Source: Hyposmocoma kahamanoa
Taxonomy: Eukaryota; Arthropoda; Insecta; Lepidoptera; Cosmopterigidae
Length of the DNA stretch: 64,000 nt
Assembly (NCBI RefSeq): GCF_003589595.1
Contig: NW_020654748.1
Span: 7,088,690 to 7,152,689 of the forward strand
Reading direction: 5' to 3'
In this document: piece after piece, positions 33,661-44,749 of the stretch
Layout: each line of letters starts with the position of its first letter
How positions within the stretch are numbered: the stretch's first letter is position 1
Program-made: the position numbers and the translations under genes
The notes under the pieces: model-generated
What the model was told of the DNA's origin: nothing
What the model saw: only the letters and a program-made list of their open reading frames with translations
Database searches by the model: none

Positions 33661-33890
33661 ATGATAGGGCTAGGGCTAGGGTATGGATGTGACGACCTCA
33701 TCGCCCACTGATGGGACGGCGCAGTGAATATTATGTCACTTTACCGTTTCAGCAGTGCAAACAGTCAGCGCTTGAGTTCATTGTTGTACAGAACCGTGTC
33801 AGTGAACTGGTCTCAGCGATAAATAGGGTAAATAACGGTATACCCGGGGTAAGTGAGTGAAAGCTCCGGGTGTAAAATTGCTCATCGTAA

Positions 33891-35298
33891 ATGATGGAAC
33901 ACAATAGTTACGATGAGCGAATAGGGCCGCTTCCCGTGGGTAATCGCCGACGGCGGACGCGGAAACGGCGTGGCAGTATACGTGCCCCCATCCGCGGCAG
34001 ACTGGCCCGACCATCCGGCCAGTCTACTCACGATCCATCACCACCAGTTGGCTTGGTATCGGAAGTGGCAGGGGCAACTCGGTCCCAGCAATCGGCACCC
34101 GCCTCTGGTGGAGTATGGCACCGCATGGCATGGACGATGGATATGAATAAAAACGCCATGCGGGCCTATTTTAGGGCCTCAGGTTCGGGAACTGCTAACT
34201 GTAATGTACCGCGGATTTCTTCAGCTGGAGCCAACTTTGACCATCACAGAACAAAACCTGGCGGACCGAGTTCGGTACTTACAGCGCTCAGGACTTTTTA
34301 GCGCTGCCGAGCTCTAGCAATTACGATGCGAGGCTGTTCCTCCACTGGACGAAGAGCCACCCAGTCTGGAGCGCTCCCCTGTTCCCAGCAGGGAAGTTCA
34401 CGGGGAACCTAGTGCTCACCAGCCGGACACGGGTGGTACTGAAAGTGATTGGGGAACAGTCGCCCTGGATTTGGAAACGTTGAGGAGTAGTCTGGAAGAG
34501 ACGATTCTGGAATATCGCCATGTGCCTCTTGAGCGAAGGCCACGGCTGTCTCGAGTGCCGCTCAGTGTCAAGGTTCGGGATTCCGTTGGGGCCATTAACA
34601 ACATGCTGCCCTCATTTTTAGAGGAAAGCCTTTGGGAGACGGACTCAATTCTCTTCGCTACCGCAATGACTGTGTGTCAATTTGTCGGCGTCAGGATGTC
34701 GCCAACAAGACCCGGCGGTAACCACCATGTTGGCAGTACTACTCCTATAACTAGTACTAAGCCAGCCTGGATAAGACAAATTGAGTGTCGTATAGCACGG
34801 GCCAGGGTCCTCAACGGCAAACTGACCAGCTTCAGATCAGGCGTCACTAGGCCAAGAGTTGTGCGCTTTGTGCGAGAAGCATTCCCCGGTGAGAACATTT
34901 TTGTAGATTCACCGGAGTTTGCACGAAAACTGACAGAGCGCATCGATGATCAGAAGATAGATGCTTGGGGCAAGCGGATTCGGCGATATTCCGAAAGGGT
35001 GAAGAGGTAGCGTGTGCAACCATTGCGCCAATGAACCCCATCAGCATATCCGAAGAGGATATAGCGGTAGCGGTCTGTAAGGCTCCAAACTGGAAAAGTC
35101 CGGGACCGGACGGACTGCACCATTATTGGTTGAAGGGGTTCTGGTACTGCCACGCTACTGTCACTCGTCAGTTCCAAAGTACCCTTGAGAGTGGGACGCT
35201 CACAAACTTCTTAACTACTGGGGTCACTCATTTAGCTCCAAAGAGCGATGCTACCGTGGATCCATCACAATATCGCCCCATAACTTGTCTTTGTACAA
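33891..35298 (+). pseudogene. R4/Dong-like ORF, N-terminal half
   Basis: Opens at 33891 (MMEHNSYDERIGPLPVGNRR), rich in Arg. RMAWTMDMNKNAMRAYFRAS resembles the DNA-binding, Myb-like segment before the RT. A frameshift near 34295 follows (VRYLQRSGLFSAAEL in another frame). The stretch 34471-35010 is clean: ETILEYRHVPLERRPRLSRV, AWIRQIECRIARARVLNGKL, FVREAFPGENIFVDS and WGKRIRRYSERVKR. After that, sequence normally present in the family is missing and the frame changes, continuing as VAVCKAPNWKSPGPDGLHHY and SQYRPITCL. It stops at 35298, where the RTE is inserted. Codon use and GC content are higher than in the surroundings. Confidence 0.8.
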
Positions 35299-36543
35299 TA
35301 ATCATCCAGCAGTACGACGCCCACTGTTGGGCATAGGCCTCCACTAATGATCTCCACGATGATCGGTCCTGCGCTGCTCGCATCCATCGGCTTCCCGCTA
35401 CCTCCACCAGATCGTCGGTCCACCTGGTGGTGGGCCTACCCACTGAGCATTGTCCGGTGCGCGGTCGCCATTGAAGAACCTTTCCGCCCCAACGGCCATC
35501 GGTTCTCCTAGCTATGTGCCCCGCCCACTGCCACTTCAGCGGAGCATTTCTTCGAGCTATGTCGGTTACCTTAGTTCTCCTACGGATTTCCTCATTTCTG
35601 ATTCTATCACGTAGGGAAATACCGGGCATCGCTCTCTCCATTGCCCGCTGAGTGACCTTGAGCATTCTTATGAGGCCCATAGTGAGGGACCACGTTTCTG
35701 ATCCATATGTGATCACTGGCAACACACACTGGTCCAAGACTTTCGTCTTGAGATATTGAAGTAATTTGGACGCAAAGATTTTTCGTAGTTTCGCGAACGC
35801 TGCCCATCCGAGCTGGATTCGACGAGAGATCTCTTTCTCAAAGTTGGACTTGCCTAACTGTACTGTCTGCCCCAGGTATACGTAATGGTCAACAACTTCG
35901 AGTGTAATGCTCCCAATTTTAATTGGAGCGGGTACAACATGGACATTCGACATGATCTTCGTCTTGTCCATGTTTATCTTACGACCCACTCTTTGGGAAA
36001 CACTACTGAGATCTTCGAGCATTGTGTTCAGGTCTCCCAAGGTCTCAGCCATAAGAACTATATCATCGGCAAATCGAAGGTGTGTTAGGTACTCGCTATT
36101 GATGTTGATGCCAAGTCCTTCACAGCCCAGAAGCTTGAAAAGAAAATATCCTCCAACGCAGCAGTGAACATTTTCGGAGATATCACATCTCCCTGTCTCA
36201 CGCCTCGTTGAAGTTGGATAGGATTAGAGCTCTGATCCTGTAATCGGACTGACATAGTGGCGTTTTTGTATAAGTACCTTAACACCTCCATATACCTATA
36301 GTCTACTTGGCACCTTTGGAGAGACTGCAGCACCGCCCAGGTCTCGATCGAATCAAAGGCCTTCTCATAGTCTACAAACGCTAAGTAAAGTGGCCGGTTA
36401 TACTCCTCAGTCTTCTGTATAACCTTCTGCAGCGTATGGATGTGGTCTATGGTACTAAAACCCTTTCGGAAACCGGCTTGTTCGGGAGGTTGGAAGTCGT
36501 CAAACCTGCGAGCTTCTTTGTACAATATACAAGACTTTAACAT
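35299..36543 (-). pseudogene. RTE-type LINE, 5'-truncated, inserted in the R4 element
   Basis: The minus strand from 36543 reads PPEQAGFRKGFSTIDHIHTL (RT motif 2) and LYLAFVDYEKAFDSIETWAV (motif A), then RLQDQSSNPIQLQRGVRQGD (motif B). A frameshift near 36130 leads to LTHLRFADDIVLMAETLGDL (motif C, FADD). The C-terminal domain is KTKVLDQCVLPVITYGSETW, WQWAGHIARRTDGRWGGKVL and GRPTTRWTDDLVEVAGSRWM. The 3' end 'ggaggcctatgcccaacag' plus 'gggcgtcgtactgctgg' is the usual RTE 3' UTR. The endonuclease and the first RT motif are missing through 5' truncation. One frameshift in otherwise good sequence suggests moderate age. Confidence 0.9.
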
Positions 36544-36558
36544 CCGTTTTGAGCTCCA

Positions 36559-38498
36559 AGATAAGTCGGCACATTGTTGATAACAGTGTGATGTCTGGAG
36601 CTCAAAACGGATGTAGTAAGGAGCTGCTCCTCATCGACGCGGTCGCTGGCCAACTTGTCAGACGCAACCGTCGGAATTTCTCCGCTGCCTGGATAGACTA
36701 CAGGAAAGCGTTCTACTCGGTACTCCACTCGTGGCTCTCGAGGGTCCTCGAACTGTATAAAATTGATAGAGCAGTTCGACACTTCTTCGGTCAATGCATG
36801 GGGCGTTGGAGAACGATCCTGAGTCTGGACGGTCGGCGGATGACGGATGCGGATGACCGAATAGAAATAAGGCGAGGTATTTTCCAGGACAATTGTCTGT
36901 GTCTACTGTGGTTTTGCCTGGCCCTGAACCCTCTGAGTACTCTATTAGAGAGGTCAGTGACAGGCTTTCAGTTTCGGAGAGGTGGGCCGCGAATGCCTCA
37001 CCTGCTCTACATGGATGATCTCAAGCTATACGGCCCCACAGCTGACAGATTGACGGAGCTACTGACGATCACCAACGATTTCAGTAGTTCGGTTAAGATG
37101 GAGCTTGAGATCGATAAGTGTGCGGTGGTCCATGTCGAGTGGGGATGTGTCATGCATTCCGATGGCATTAATGTTGGCACCAATCATCTGCGGGTACTCT
37201 CCGAGACTGAAACTTCTGTGTCAAGTATCTGGGCATGTCACAGACCATCGGTGTGAAGGAAGCAGACGTGAAACAGGGTGTGTGCGAGGTTTTTTATAGG
37301 CGCCTGAAAAATGTGCTAAACAGCTATTTGTCAGGCGTTAATGAGATCCGAGCTTATAACTCCTGGGCCGTGCCCGTTCTGATGTTACACATTTGACGTG
37401 ATCAGATGGACTCAGACGGAATTAGACGCTCTGGATAGACGAGTCCGCACGACGTAGACCTCTCACCGAATACATCATCCGAGATCGTTGGTTATGAGAT
37501 TGTATGTCCCACGGAAGTGTGGAGGTAGAGTCAAAATCATGCACAACCCCGAGATATGCAATCTCAATCTTAATCTTTTTAACGATGTCGAATGACATAA
37601 TTCACGGGGAGGTTATCACATGTGATAAAGGGCTAACTCGCTAATCGTTGGCCAAAGGGGAATACCGCAAGTCCATATGGAAAGAGAAGGAGCTCCATGA
37701 GAGGTTCTTTAAGGTACTCCACACTGGCTGCGTTTCGGGGACCTCTTTGGGGAAACCGAAGGTTTAGTCTGTGCAATACAGGATCAGGTTATCAAGACGC
37801 GGAACTATCGGAAATATATCCTAAAGGACGGTACAGTAGACATTTATCGGGCATGTGGCCGTCCCGGAGAGTCACTTAGGCATATTGTTTCCGGTTGTTC
37901 CGTTCTTGCTAACACTGAGTACTTGTAAAGACACAACCAGGCAGCCAAAATATTATACCAAGATCTCCCTCTGAAATACGGACTCGTGCGACAGAGGTTG
38001 CCGTATTACAAGTATTCACCGGAGCCAATACTCGAAAATAACCACCCCGAAATCTATTGGGATCGACCCATTATCACGGACAGGACTATTCTTTCGAATA
38101 AGCCTGATATTGTGATATTGGATCGATCGCAGTCGAAGATATTTCTTGTGGACGTTACAATCCCGCATGATGAGGGTCTCGTGACAGCCGAAACCGAGAA
38201 ACGCCGGAAGTATCTCGACCTGGCGCACGAGATCACCGACATGTGGGATGTGGCCTCCACTGAAATAATCCCAATTGTTTTGTCCGCAAACGGGTTAATT
38301 CCAGTCAGCCTTTCTAACAGCTTGAGGCAGTTGGATTTCTGTGGTGTATTGCTTCCAGCACACACAGCAAATGCAGAAGGCGGTCCTGCTCAATACGGCA
38401 TGTATTGTTCGCCGGTTCTTGAACCTGAGTCCCTGACCCCGGCCGACTGTGCCAGTGCCGGGAAATACCGCCTCTCCCATTTAAAAATTCAAAATTAA
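36559..38498 (+). pseudogene. R4/Dong-like ORF, C-terminal half (RT core, CCHC, restriction-like endonuclease)
   Basis: Resumes the R4 frame after the RTE: NSVMSGAQNGCSKELLLIDA, FSAAWIDYRKAFYSVLHSWL (motif A), then a PRMPHLLYMDDLKLYGPTAD box (motif C). Near 37215 a frameshift leads to KYLGMSQTIGVKEADVKQGV and NSYLSGVNEIRAYNSWAVPV, and further frame breaks to LYVPRKCGG. At about 37845 comes the CCHC knuckle CRACGRPGESLRHIVSGC, then a TAG within the NTEYLxRHNQAA block. The clean end 37986-38498 carries SNKPDIVILDRSQSKIFLVD followed by VTIPHDEG: the PD...D motif of the restriction-like endonuclease that cuts the target site. Motif B is degenerate (RRGIFQDNCL). Confidence 0.85.
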
Positions 38499-38563
38499 TC
38501 TTTTAGGCCTCGGGGGAGGCGAGAGAATAAAAACACACAGTTGACTTGTTGAGATAAATAAAA

Positions 38564-38823
38564 TACACTTCCGGACACATAATTCGAGCCATCACGTATT
38601 TTCAGCCCTAAGCTTAAACAATGTTTGATTGATCAAAAACCATTATGCAATTTTGAAACTAGTATACTATACGTCTTTTCTATAAGTCCTTCTTGGAAAT
38701 TTGGATTTGCAAAACGAGGAAAAACTTTTTCTTCGATGATAACACTATTTTTGTTTCTTTATTGTTTGTGTCACTATTTTATGACTAAAATGCGAGGTGG
38801 CTCGAATCATGTGTCCGGGAGTA
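38564..38823. mobile_element. Small TIR element (MITE) next to the R4 3' end
   Basis: The left end 'cacttccggacacataattc' and inverted right end 'ctcccggacacatgattc' continue as 'gagcca', giving TIRs of about 35-40 bp. TA is present on both sides (38564-38565 and 38822-38823). No coding capacity: the frame at 38625-38882 is AT-rich and spans the right TIR. Confidence 0.7.
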
Positions 38824-38839
38824 TATATAGGAAAAATGT

Positions 38840-39685
38840 ATTGAACCTAGATCGCAGAACGATGCTCTGTCTGTATTTTTAAAAATCTTAGGCAGTATGT
38901 ATTTGTAATGGCCAATGTAAATACAAGCAATACACATTTGTTAATAGCAGTATTCAACTTTTGTTTTCGTATTCTTTTCAAGTAGCCGGTTATGTCACAA
39001 AGTATTATCCAAACTCGCCACCATTAAGCGGTCAAACCTCTTTTTATCTACCTGTAGAGTGGACAATTCAATCTTAATAATAGCTCCGTGTCCTTTGTCA
39101 TTATCGTTTTTAGAAATGTAACCCGTAAAGCTTAGGCTTTTTAGTTGACAAAGGATTTTTAGTTGACAAATACTAATATACCTTAATATCATGTGCCTAT
39201 AGTAAAAAAATTCAATGATAATGGTCGTAGCCACTAAAACAAATCTCCGGTAAGTTTCGGGATACCAAGCCGGCAATCTCTGAAATGCCTCGGCAGCCTT
39301 CGGAATACTTTCCAAATGTTATTTACCTAAAATGTTTTCCTTTTTGGACTATAATTCTCTTCGTCCACTTCCGCAAGAAATACTATGAGCTGCACTAAAT
39401 TCCAATCTACCATTTTTAAATATTCCATTGGGTATAAAACAGCAACTTTACAGCTGATCTGAAGAGGCTCAGCACGAGCACGACGACGTCGCAACGACAT
39501 GCTTCGGCATTCCTAAGAATACCGCGTGTGCTTGCATATAGAGATGCCGAAGGATCCCTTGCCATACCGTCCCGCCAATAATAAACGTCAGATCTTATTT
39601 GGGTAAGAACTAAATGTTTTTAATAGCGACGCAATAGTTACGTGAAATAATAAAAGATTTATGTGTAATTAAGGAATAAGCAAGA
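38840..39685. other. Spacer, nothing recognised
   Basis: The minus frame at 38995-39315 has no motif. A loose inverted repeat ('gcttcggcat'/'atgccgaag') occurs near 39510-39550. Confidence 0.4.
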
Positions 39686-39689
39686 TGGC

Positions 39690-39985
39690 CTCATGATATT
39701 GGTGACATAAAGACGAATAAATCATGCGCCCGGGTGTAAGCGACACGCCTGGCCATAGCAATTGCAGCGCCACTCTAAACTTTAAATCCCCAAGATCTGG
39801 GGGGCACTGCCTCTGCTCACCCTGAAACATAAGTTGACAAGTCCCATGTTCCTGTAATTTTACCAACACCCTTACCCTTCAAAACCGGAAGGCTTGGCGG
39901 CAGAAATAAGTAATGTGGCAGGCAGTAATACGCGATACTTCTTTGGACGAACTCTTTCACAAGAAGCTCTCCAGCTACTAGAGGA
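39690..39985 (-). repeat. Repeat family A copy (minus)
   Basis: Runs from 'catgatattggtgacataaa' to 'agaagctctccagctact'. The hairpin blocks are present, and the 'ctcacattactg' block is deleted so that 'ccggaaggcttggcgg' is joined directly. Confidence 0.75.
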
Positions 39986-40649
39986 ATGTGTAAACTTTTA
40001 AAGTTTTAATTTTACTTTCATCCAGTCAAAATTAATTCAAAATTAACTTAAAAAATTTGATGATCGAAAAGTAATTAATTAGTATAGGTATAAGTACAGC
40101 CACGAGTGAATTTTCTAGGTAAGAATTGTATCTCCTCTTAATATCGTTTTCATTCTAAACATTTACAAAATGCACTTTTTTCATAATTCATGCATAGGTA
40201 ATAATTTCAAAGTGATCATTTTCACATTCGCGATATGAAATGCTTACACGGGGAATTCTGTTCATAAATTAACGAATAAATAAATTAAAAGCAAGAAAAT
40301 ATGTTACCTTCCTTTAAATTACAATTTGGTATAAGGAATATCGTGTCATGAGAACTGGCATTAATTATTCAGAACTTACACCTGAAAATTAACTATAAAT
40401 TATCGAGTTTCCTTTTCAAACTTAATATTAACTTTACTTCAAAGATGGTTGAGCAATATAACTTATATATAGTATATTAAAACACGGAACAAACTGCTAA
40501 GAACACTTCAAAGAAATTTGTGAACGTTTCCGGAGACGACTAAACCAAATGGAGTTCAATGAGGTGCAATTTCACTCCCAAGTAACCGGAATCACCATCA
40601 ATATCCATTACTGTTCGTCGAACTGAATAAAATATACAATAACACAACT

Positions 40650-40835
40650 TTTTTTTATGGTACCAAGTGACTGGAAAGCCTGTGCATAGCGTTTGCAGAA
40701 CCACTCAGAACTTTAAATCGCAAAGATCTAAGCGACACTATTACTGCGCCTGCCATCCTGAGACATAAGTTGACAACACACGTATGCCTGTAATTTCACC
40801 AGCACCCCTTACCCCTACTACCCCTTCAAACTATA
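40650..40835 (-). repeat. Repeat family A copy (minus, 5'-truncated)
   Basis: Runs from 'ttttatggtaccaagtgact' to 'atttcaccagcacc'. The 'cgtgcgcctgatggtaagcg' segment is deleted near 40675. Confidence 0.75.
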
Positions 40836-40839
40836 AGCG

Positions 40840-42720
40840 TCAGTCGGGCGTGGTCGTTTATTTCGCTTCAGTCATCATTAATTACAATAAATACAATTTT
40901 TATTATTTAACAACTCCACATAGGATGTTAAGGTAGAACAAGACTCTAGCCGGCGTTTTCAGATATAAAGGATGAACCCAGTCTTGCAGATTTACTTTTA
41001 ATAGATCGTACCTTCTATAAACAAGTTTAACCACAGATATCACTAAATCAAAGAAAAATGGACCAAATGTTTCGGAACACAATGACGTAACAACATTTTG
41101 TGTGAACCCCGTCATTGTATGTTATATGAACCTCCTCAAGCTAAGGATCTCTAGTATGTTGCTAGTCTTATCACCCTATTGTTACACCACTCGAAGACCT
41201 TTATAGTTGTTCATATGGATGGGTTGTATCATATGTGACTTCTATTACACCCTGTATTACAATAAACAAAGCTAATGCTTCCTCAAATGTAATCAAGTTG
41301 AGTAGCTTATTTGCCGCCGTAATAATGTTTTATGTATTGTATTATGATGATGTGAAATTTATTGTTATGATGACGTCAGCAACCCTATGAAGCCATTTGA
41401 GAGTGACACTAAGGACATTTTCAACGAATTGTTTAATCGGAAAAATCTGTCCTCTTTTAATACATTGAAAGTAAGTTTAAAACGATCGATTTACTCTATT
41501 AACAAATCAACTGTCCATATTGCTAACATAACAGCCATTCTCATAAAACGCTTTGATTCCTCCGTCCTAATGCGTACCGCAATGTACCGTAATATTCTAC
41601 CAGCACCGGTGTTTACCAAAAGATACAATTTGAGGTTTTTCAAGGTTATAGTGAGTAGTCACTGATAAGAGTAATGCAGGAAAAGAGAAGCTGACTTAAG
41701 AAAATAAAGAACCGAAGTGGAAAGATGTTTGGGTATCTGATACATCACGAAAGTTTTCTCAGAAGCGTCATAGAAGGAAAGATCGAAGGAAAAAGATGCA
41801 GACTTAAATCAGGAAAAAATTAATATTGTGTCGTATCAGGAAATCAAAGTTAGTCGGAGATAGTTGGTGATTACTCCAAGAACAAGAGCTACGCTCTTAA
41901 ATATATAGTGATTAGGCATTTTATAGACAAATGCATACCACTGTGTTTCACACAATCGCTTAGTATCAGGTAAGATTTAGGCCAGATGATAAATAAAATC
42001 AGTAATTAAACCAAAAAAGAAAAGAAACGACAAATGGAGAGGAGAATCTCAAACAGAATATTAATCAAGAAAAAAACACTTTCCAAGGTATTGTACCAAG
42101 AAGTACGTTTTAATGAGTCTTAAAAGAAGTTAAAACTTCTCAAAAGTGTTCGGTATTTTTGGTAAGCGTCGAACATCGGCTTCGAAGTTTGTCTCTGTCA
42201 CGAAGATGAACATTTAATTGGCGAACGATTGTAAGCCTTCGTTGAGGAAAGCTTTGTCTTTAAAAACCAGTTCAATTCCTCATACTCTGCTGAGAAACAT
42301 TTTAACTTACCGATATTATTCTCCAACAAAATTACATTGAGAAGATACTTATTCAATCGTTAAAATTCATTTAGTCCTTATATTCTAAGCATTTTTAATT
42401 TAAAATTCTGCCAAAGTATAACAATTTGGGTATTTTTATATTCTGCTGATATTCTTCAGTGAGCTCTAATGTACAGTCACGTGTAATAATGTAGCGCAGT
42501 AAAGATGACATAATATCCGGAAATGTTATGTGTGTTATTGTACTAAATACGTACATTAGTGGAGTATTTTTATACAAAATAGGTAGTTATAATTGAGGAT
42601 ATCGGCGCAAGAGTGGTTCAACCCACATTCAACTTTCTTTTCTACAATATTACTTGAAATGATACTAAGATAAATAATAATTTTATATTTAGTTGCCACT
42701 TTCATGTACAAAATTAATAA
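40840..42720. other. Spacer, nothing recognised
   Basis: The plus frame at 41387-41665 (92 codons, MKPFESDTKDIFNELFNRKN) is unrecognised and lacks context. The minus frames at 40903-41115 and 42395-42795 are AT-rich with no motif. Confidence 0.35.
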
Positions 42721-42723
42721 TAA

Positions 42724-42832
42724 ATTAGCACTAGGGAGACGATGTGTCGCGGGTGCCATGGACTCGAACTCACGAGAGAAATAAATGTAGACCATACCAA
42801 TGGTAACCGTTCGGCCACAGAGGCAGGAATAA
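42724..42832 (-). repeat. tRNA-derived SINE, family S1 (internally deleted)
   Basis: The minus strand reads 'ctgtggccgaacggttacc' (A-box region), then directly 'ggtctacatttatttctctc' and 'ccatggcacccgcgacac'. The B-box region present in the 54160 and 55063 copies is deleted here. Confidence 0.7.
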
Positions 42833-42834
42833 TT

Positions 42835-43685
42835 TTTTTTTTTTTCACTAAATTAAACAATATGGTTTAATCGTTTTTGCGCTGATAGCCACAATTGTGA
42901 TGTTATTTTAGGATAAGTACGTTACGAGAATAATTTCGTTATTAAAACTAAGGCCTATGTAAAGGTGTTTTGAGAATTTATATATCTTATTTCGTTTCGG
43001 AAATATAAACTCGAACAACGATCAATCTGACATCCACAACGACGAAGAACGAACGAAGGGTGTTATATGATGGTCCTGGGAACAAGTAGTCTTGCGCATA
43101 GATCTTTATTCTACGGAAGAATCGATATACTACGATCATTTCATTACGTATATATTAATGTATAAGTATATATTTGTAGTTTTATACAGGTATTTACCAT
43201 TCATGTTAAGACATTGTTGCAAATTCTTATTATCCCGCGTTGGTAACCGCAGCATTTTCGCAGGGTGCCAGCTCAGAGAGGTAATTATATAATAATTAGA
43301 TGAAATTAAGTCAGGCACTCGTACTGAGATGCTCCGTCGGCGAAACGAAAATGACTGAGCAGTTATGAAGCACATGATAATTATTACGTCTACATTGGTG
43401 ATACGGAACGCGCAAATATTTGTATAAAAATTTACTGCTATAATTCCAGCTAGCATACTTAAAAAAATATTGTGATCTCTCTTTTCTTACATACACCATC
43501 AGAAAAAACACACCGTGGGACTGTTGAGCGACTTGATACATAATGCAAAACACTCTATAGGTGAGGACCTATAATTGGCTCTCCGTTATTATTTCTAAAC
43601 CTATAAGCAAATATTAATAAAAAGATAAAAAGACAAATATTTGCTACAATAACCGTGCGGTAAGGCTGAAATCTTTATTTTACGA
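42835..43685. other. Spacer, nothing recognised
   Basis: Overlapping frames at 43092-43553 on both strands show no motif. Confidence 0.4.
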
Positions 43686-43689
43686 ACAA

Positions 43690-43830
43690 GAACTTTTTTA
43701 TTCATACAAAGATCGAACAACACAAAGAAAAATTCCTTCGATCTGACTGATTAGATTCGAACCAGCGTCTGTTGCCAAGCCGTGGCCACCTCTCTTACCA
43801 ACAGAGCTACGGCCCGAGTTAGTTACTAGT
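43690..43830 (-). repeat. tRNA-derived SINE, family S2
   Basis: The minus strand reads 'gccgtagctctgttggtaag' (A box) and 'cgctggttcgaatctaatc' (B box), then 'atcgaaggaatttttctttg' and 'tgttcgatctttgtatgaa'. A and B boxes are well spaced for pol III, but no tRNA cloverleaf tail forms. Confidence 0.75.
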
Positions 43831-43887
43831 GATATAAAAATCGTACAACACAAACTAATGCAGCATTTCCACAATAATCTTAGTACA

Positions 43888-44100
43888 GAGTACTAAAAAA
43901 AACGACCTCAAAAGTACGTGGAATTACATCTATTTACTAAGTTTTATTGAAATCGGTTACCGTAAAGTGCGCGAAACCGGATTCACCCCCTAGTTTGCCA
44001 CTCTTAGAGGTGGAATATTTTCTTAAAATATAAATGGGACCACTACCGAGGTATCCTCTTTCCAACGAAAAAAGAATCATCAAAATCGTAGTAATTGTCA
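43888..44100 (-). repeat. Repeat family B copy 4 (partial)
   Basis: Starts 'aaaacgacctcaaaagtac', includes 'gccactcttagaggtggaat' and 'gaatcatcaaaatcg', and stops before the distal terminus. Confidence 0.75.
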
Positions 44101-44745
44101 AACTTCGGTATAAGTTTTGCGGAAACGCGATTTGATGCCAGACATTTTTTTCCTCTAAATACTCGAATTCTATTTAAGAAACGAACAACCGGTACAGTAC
44201 TAGATATATTTTCATCACATACCTACATCAAACACGAATCCCTGAGCGAATATTTGACTGAACAAATACAAGAGAGGGTCAATGAGCACATTTAATAAAC
44301 TCCTAATCAAACAAATCGATTAAATTTTCCACTTCAAGTATCATCCCTAATTGATGGTATTCAAATACAGGAATGTTTACATTCACAACCACATGAGGAC
44401 TCTCGTCGTGTTTTGTTTACATCCACATTAAAAGTAAATTATGCGTGAGCTCGATGTTTATTAATGGAAGCAGATACTAGAGTTGTAATGATAGTGTCTG
44501 CAAATACAACAACAAGGTTAATAAGGTTTAACAAAGCTATTACTTGGCTAAAACGGGCGAGTGCGCAAGTGGTCGCCTTGGGAGCCACACAAACGATTAG
44601 AACACGTCAACATTTAGCGATACTATCTTAAGCCTGTTGCGTGTTTCCTTTATTATACGAAATATGTTATTGACGAAATATAAGGTGTCTTTAACATACG
44701 TATAAGAAACTAAGTATAATAAAACAAGTATGGTGTCATCAGATA
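44101..44745. other. Spacer, nothing recognised
   Basis: The plus frame at 44095-44295 is unrecognised. No other signal. Confidence 0.4.
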
Positions 44746-44749
44746 CAGA

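Larger units (their letters stand above)
33665..38530 (+). mobile_element. R4/Dong-like non-LTR retrotransposon, near full length, interrupted by an RTE
   Basis: An element with one ORF: an N-terminal domain, a reverse transcriptase with a YMDD box, a CCHC knuckle and a C-terminal restriction-like endonuclease. That order is diagnostic of the R2 supergroup. The LYMDDLKLYG box, the MSGAQNGC and WIDYRKAF blocks and the location at (TAA)n repeats point to the R4 clade, whose Dong member in Bombyx targets TAA repeats. It begins with a 'gggctagggctaggg' stretch after (AAT)n and ends 'aggcctcgggggaggcgaga'. Removing the RTE insertion leaves about 3.6 kb. Several frameshifts and one deletion show it is dead. 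Confidence 0.85.

Noticed and set aside
33655..33680. Telomere-like (GGGCTA) repeats
   Set aside because: Only two to three units, and the insect telomere repeat is TTAGG; better read as the 5' end of the R4-like element.
34321..35177. Several minus-strand ORFs in the R4 region
   Set aside because: The plus strand carries recognisable R4 motifs; the minus frames are shadows kept open by higher GC content.
36537..36794. A minus-strand ORF upstream of the RTE
   Set aside because: It is the reverse reading of the R4 RT frame, which continues clearly on the plus strand.
43740..43825. A tRNA gene on the minus strand
   Set aside because: The A and B boxes are good, but the sequence continues into a tail shared with 24770-24905; family S2 SINE.
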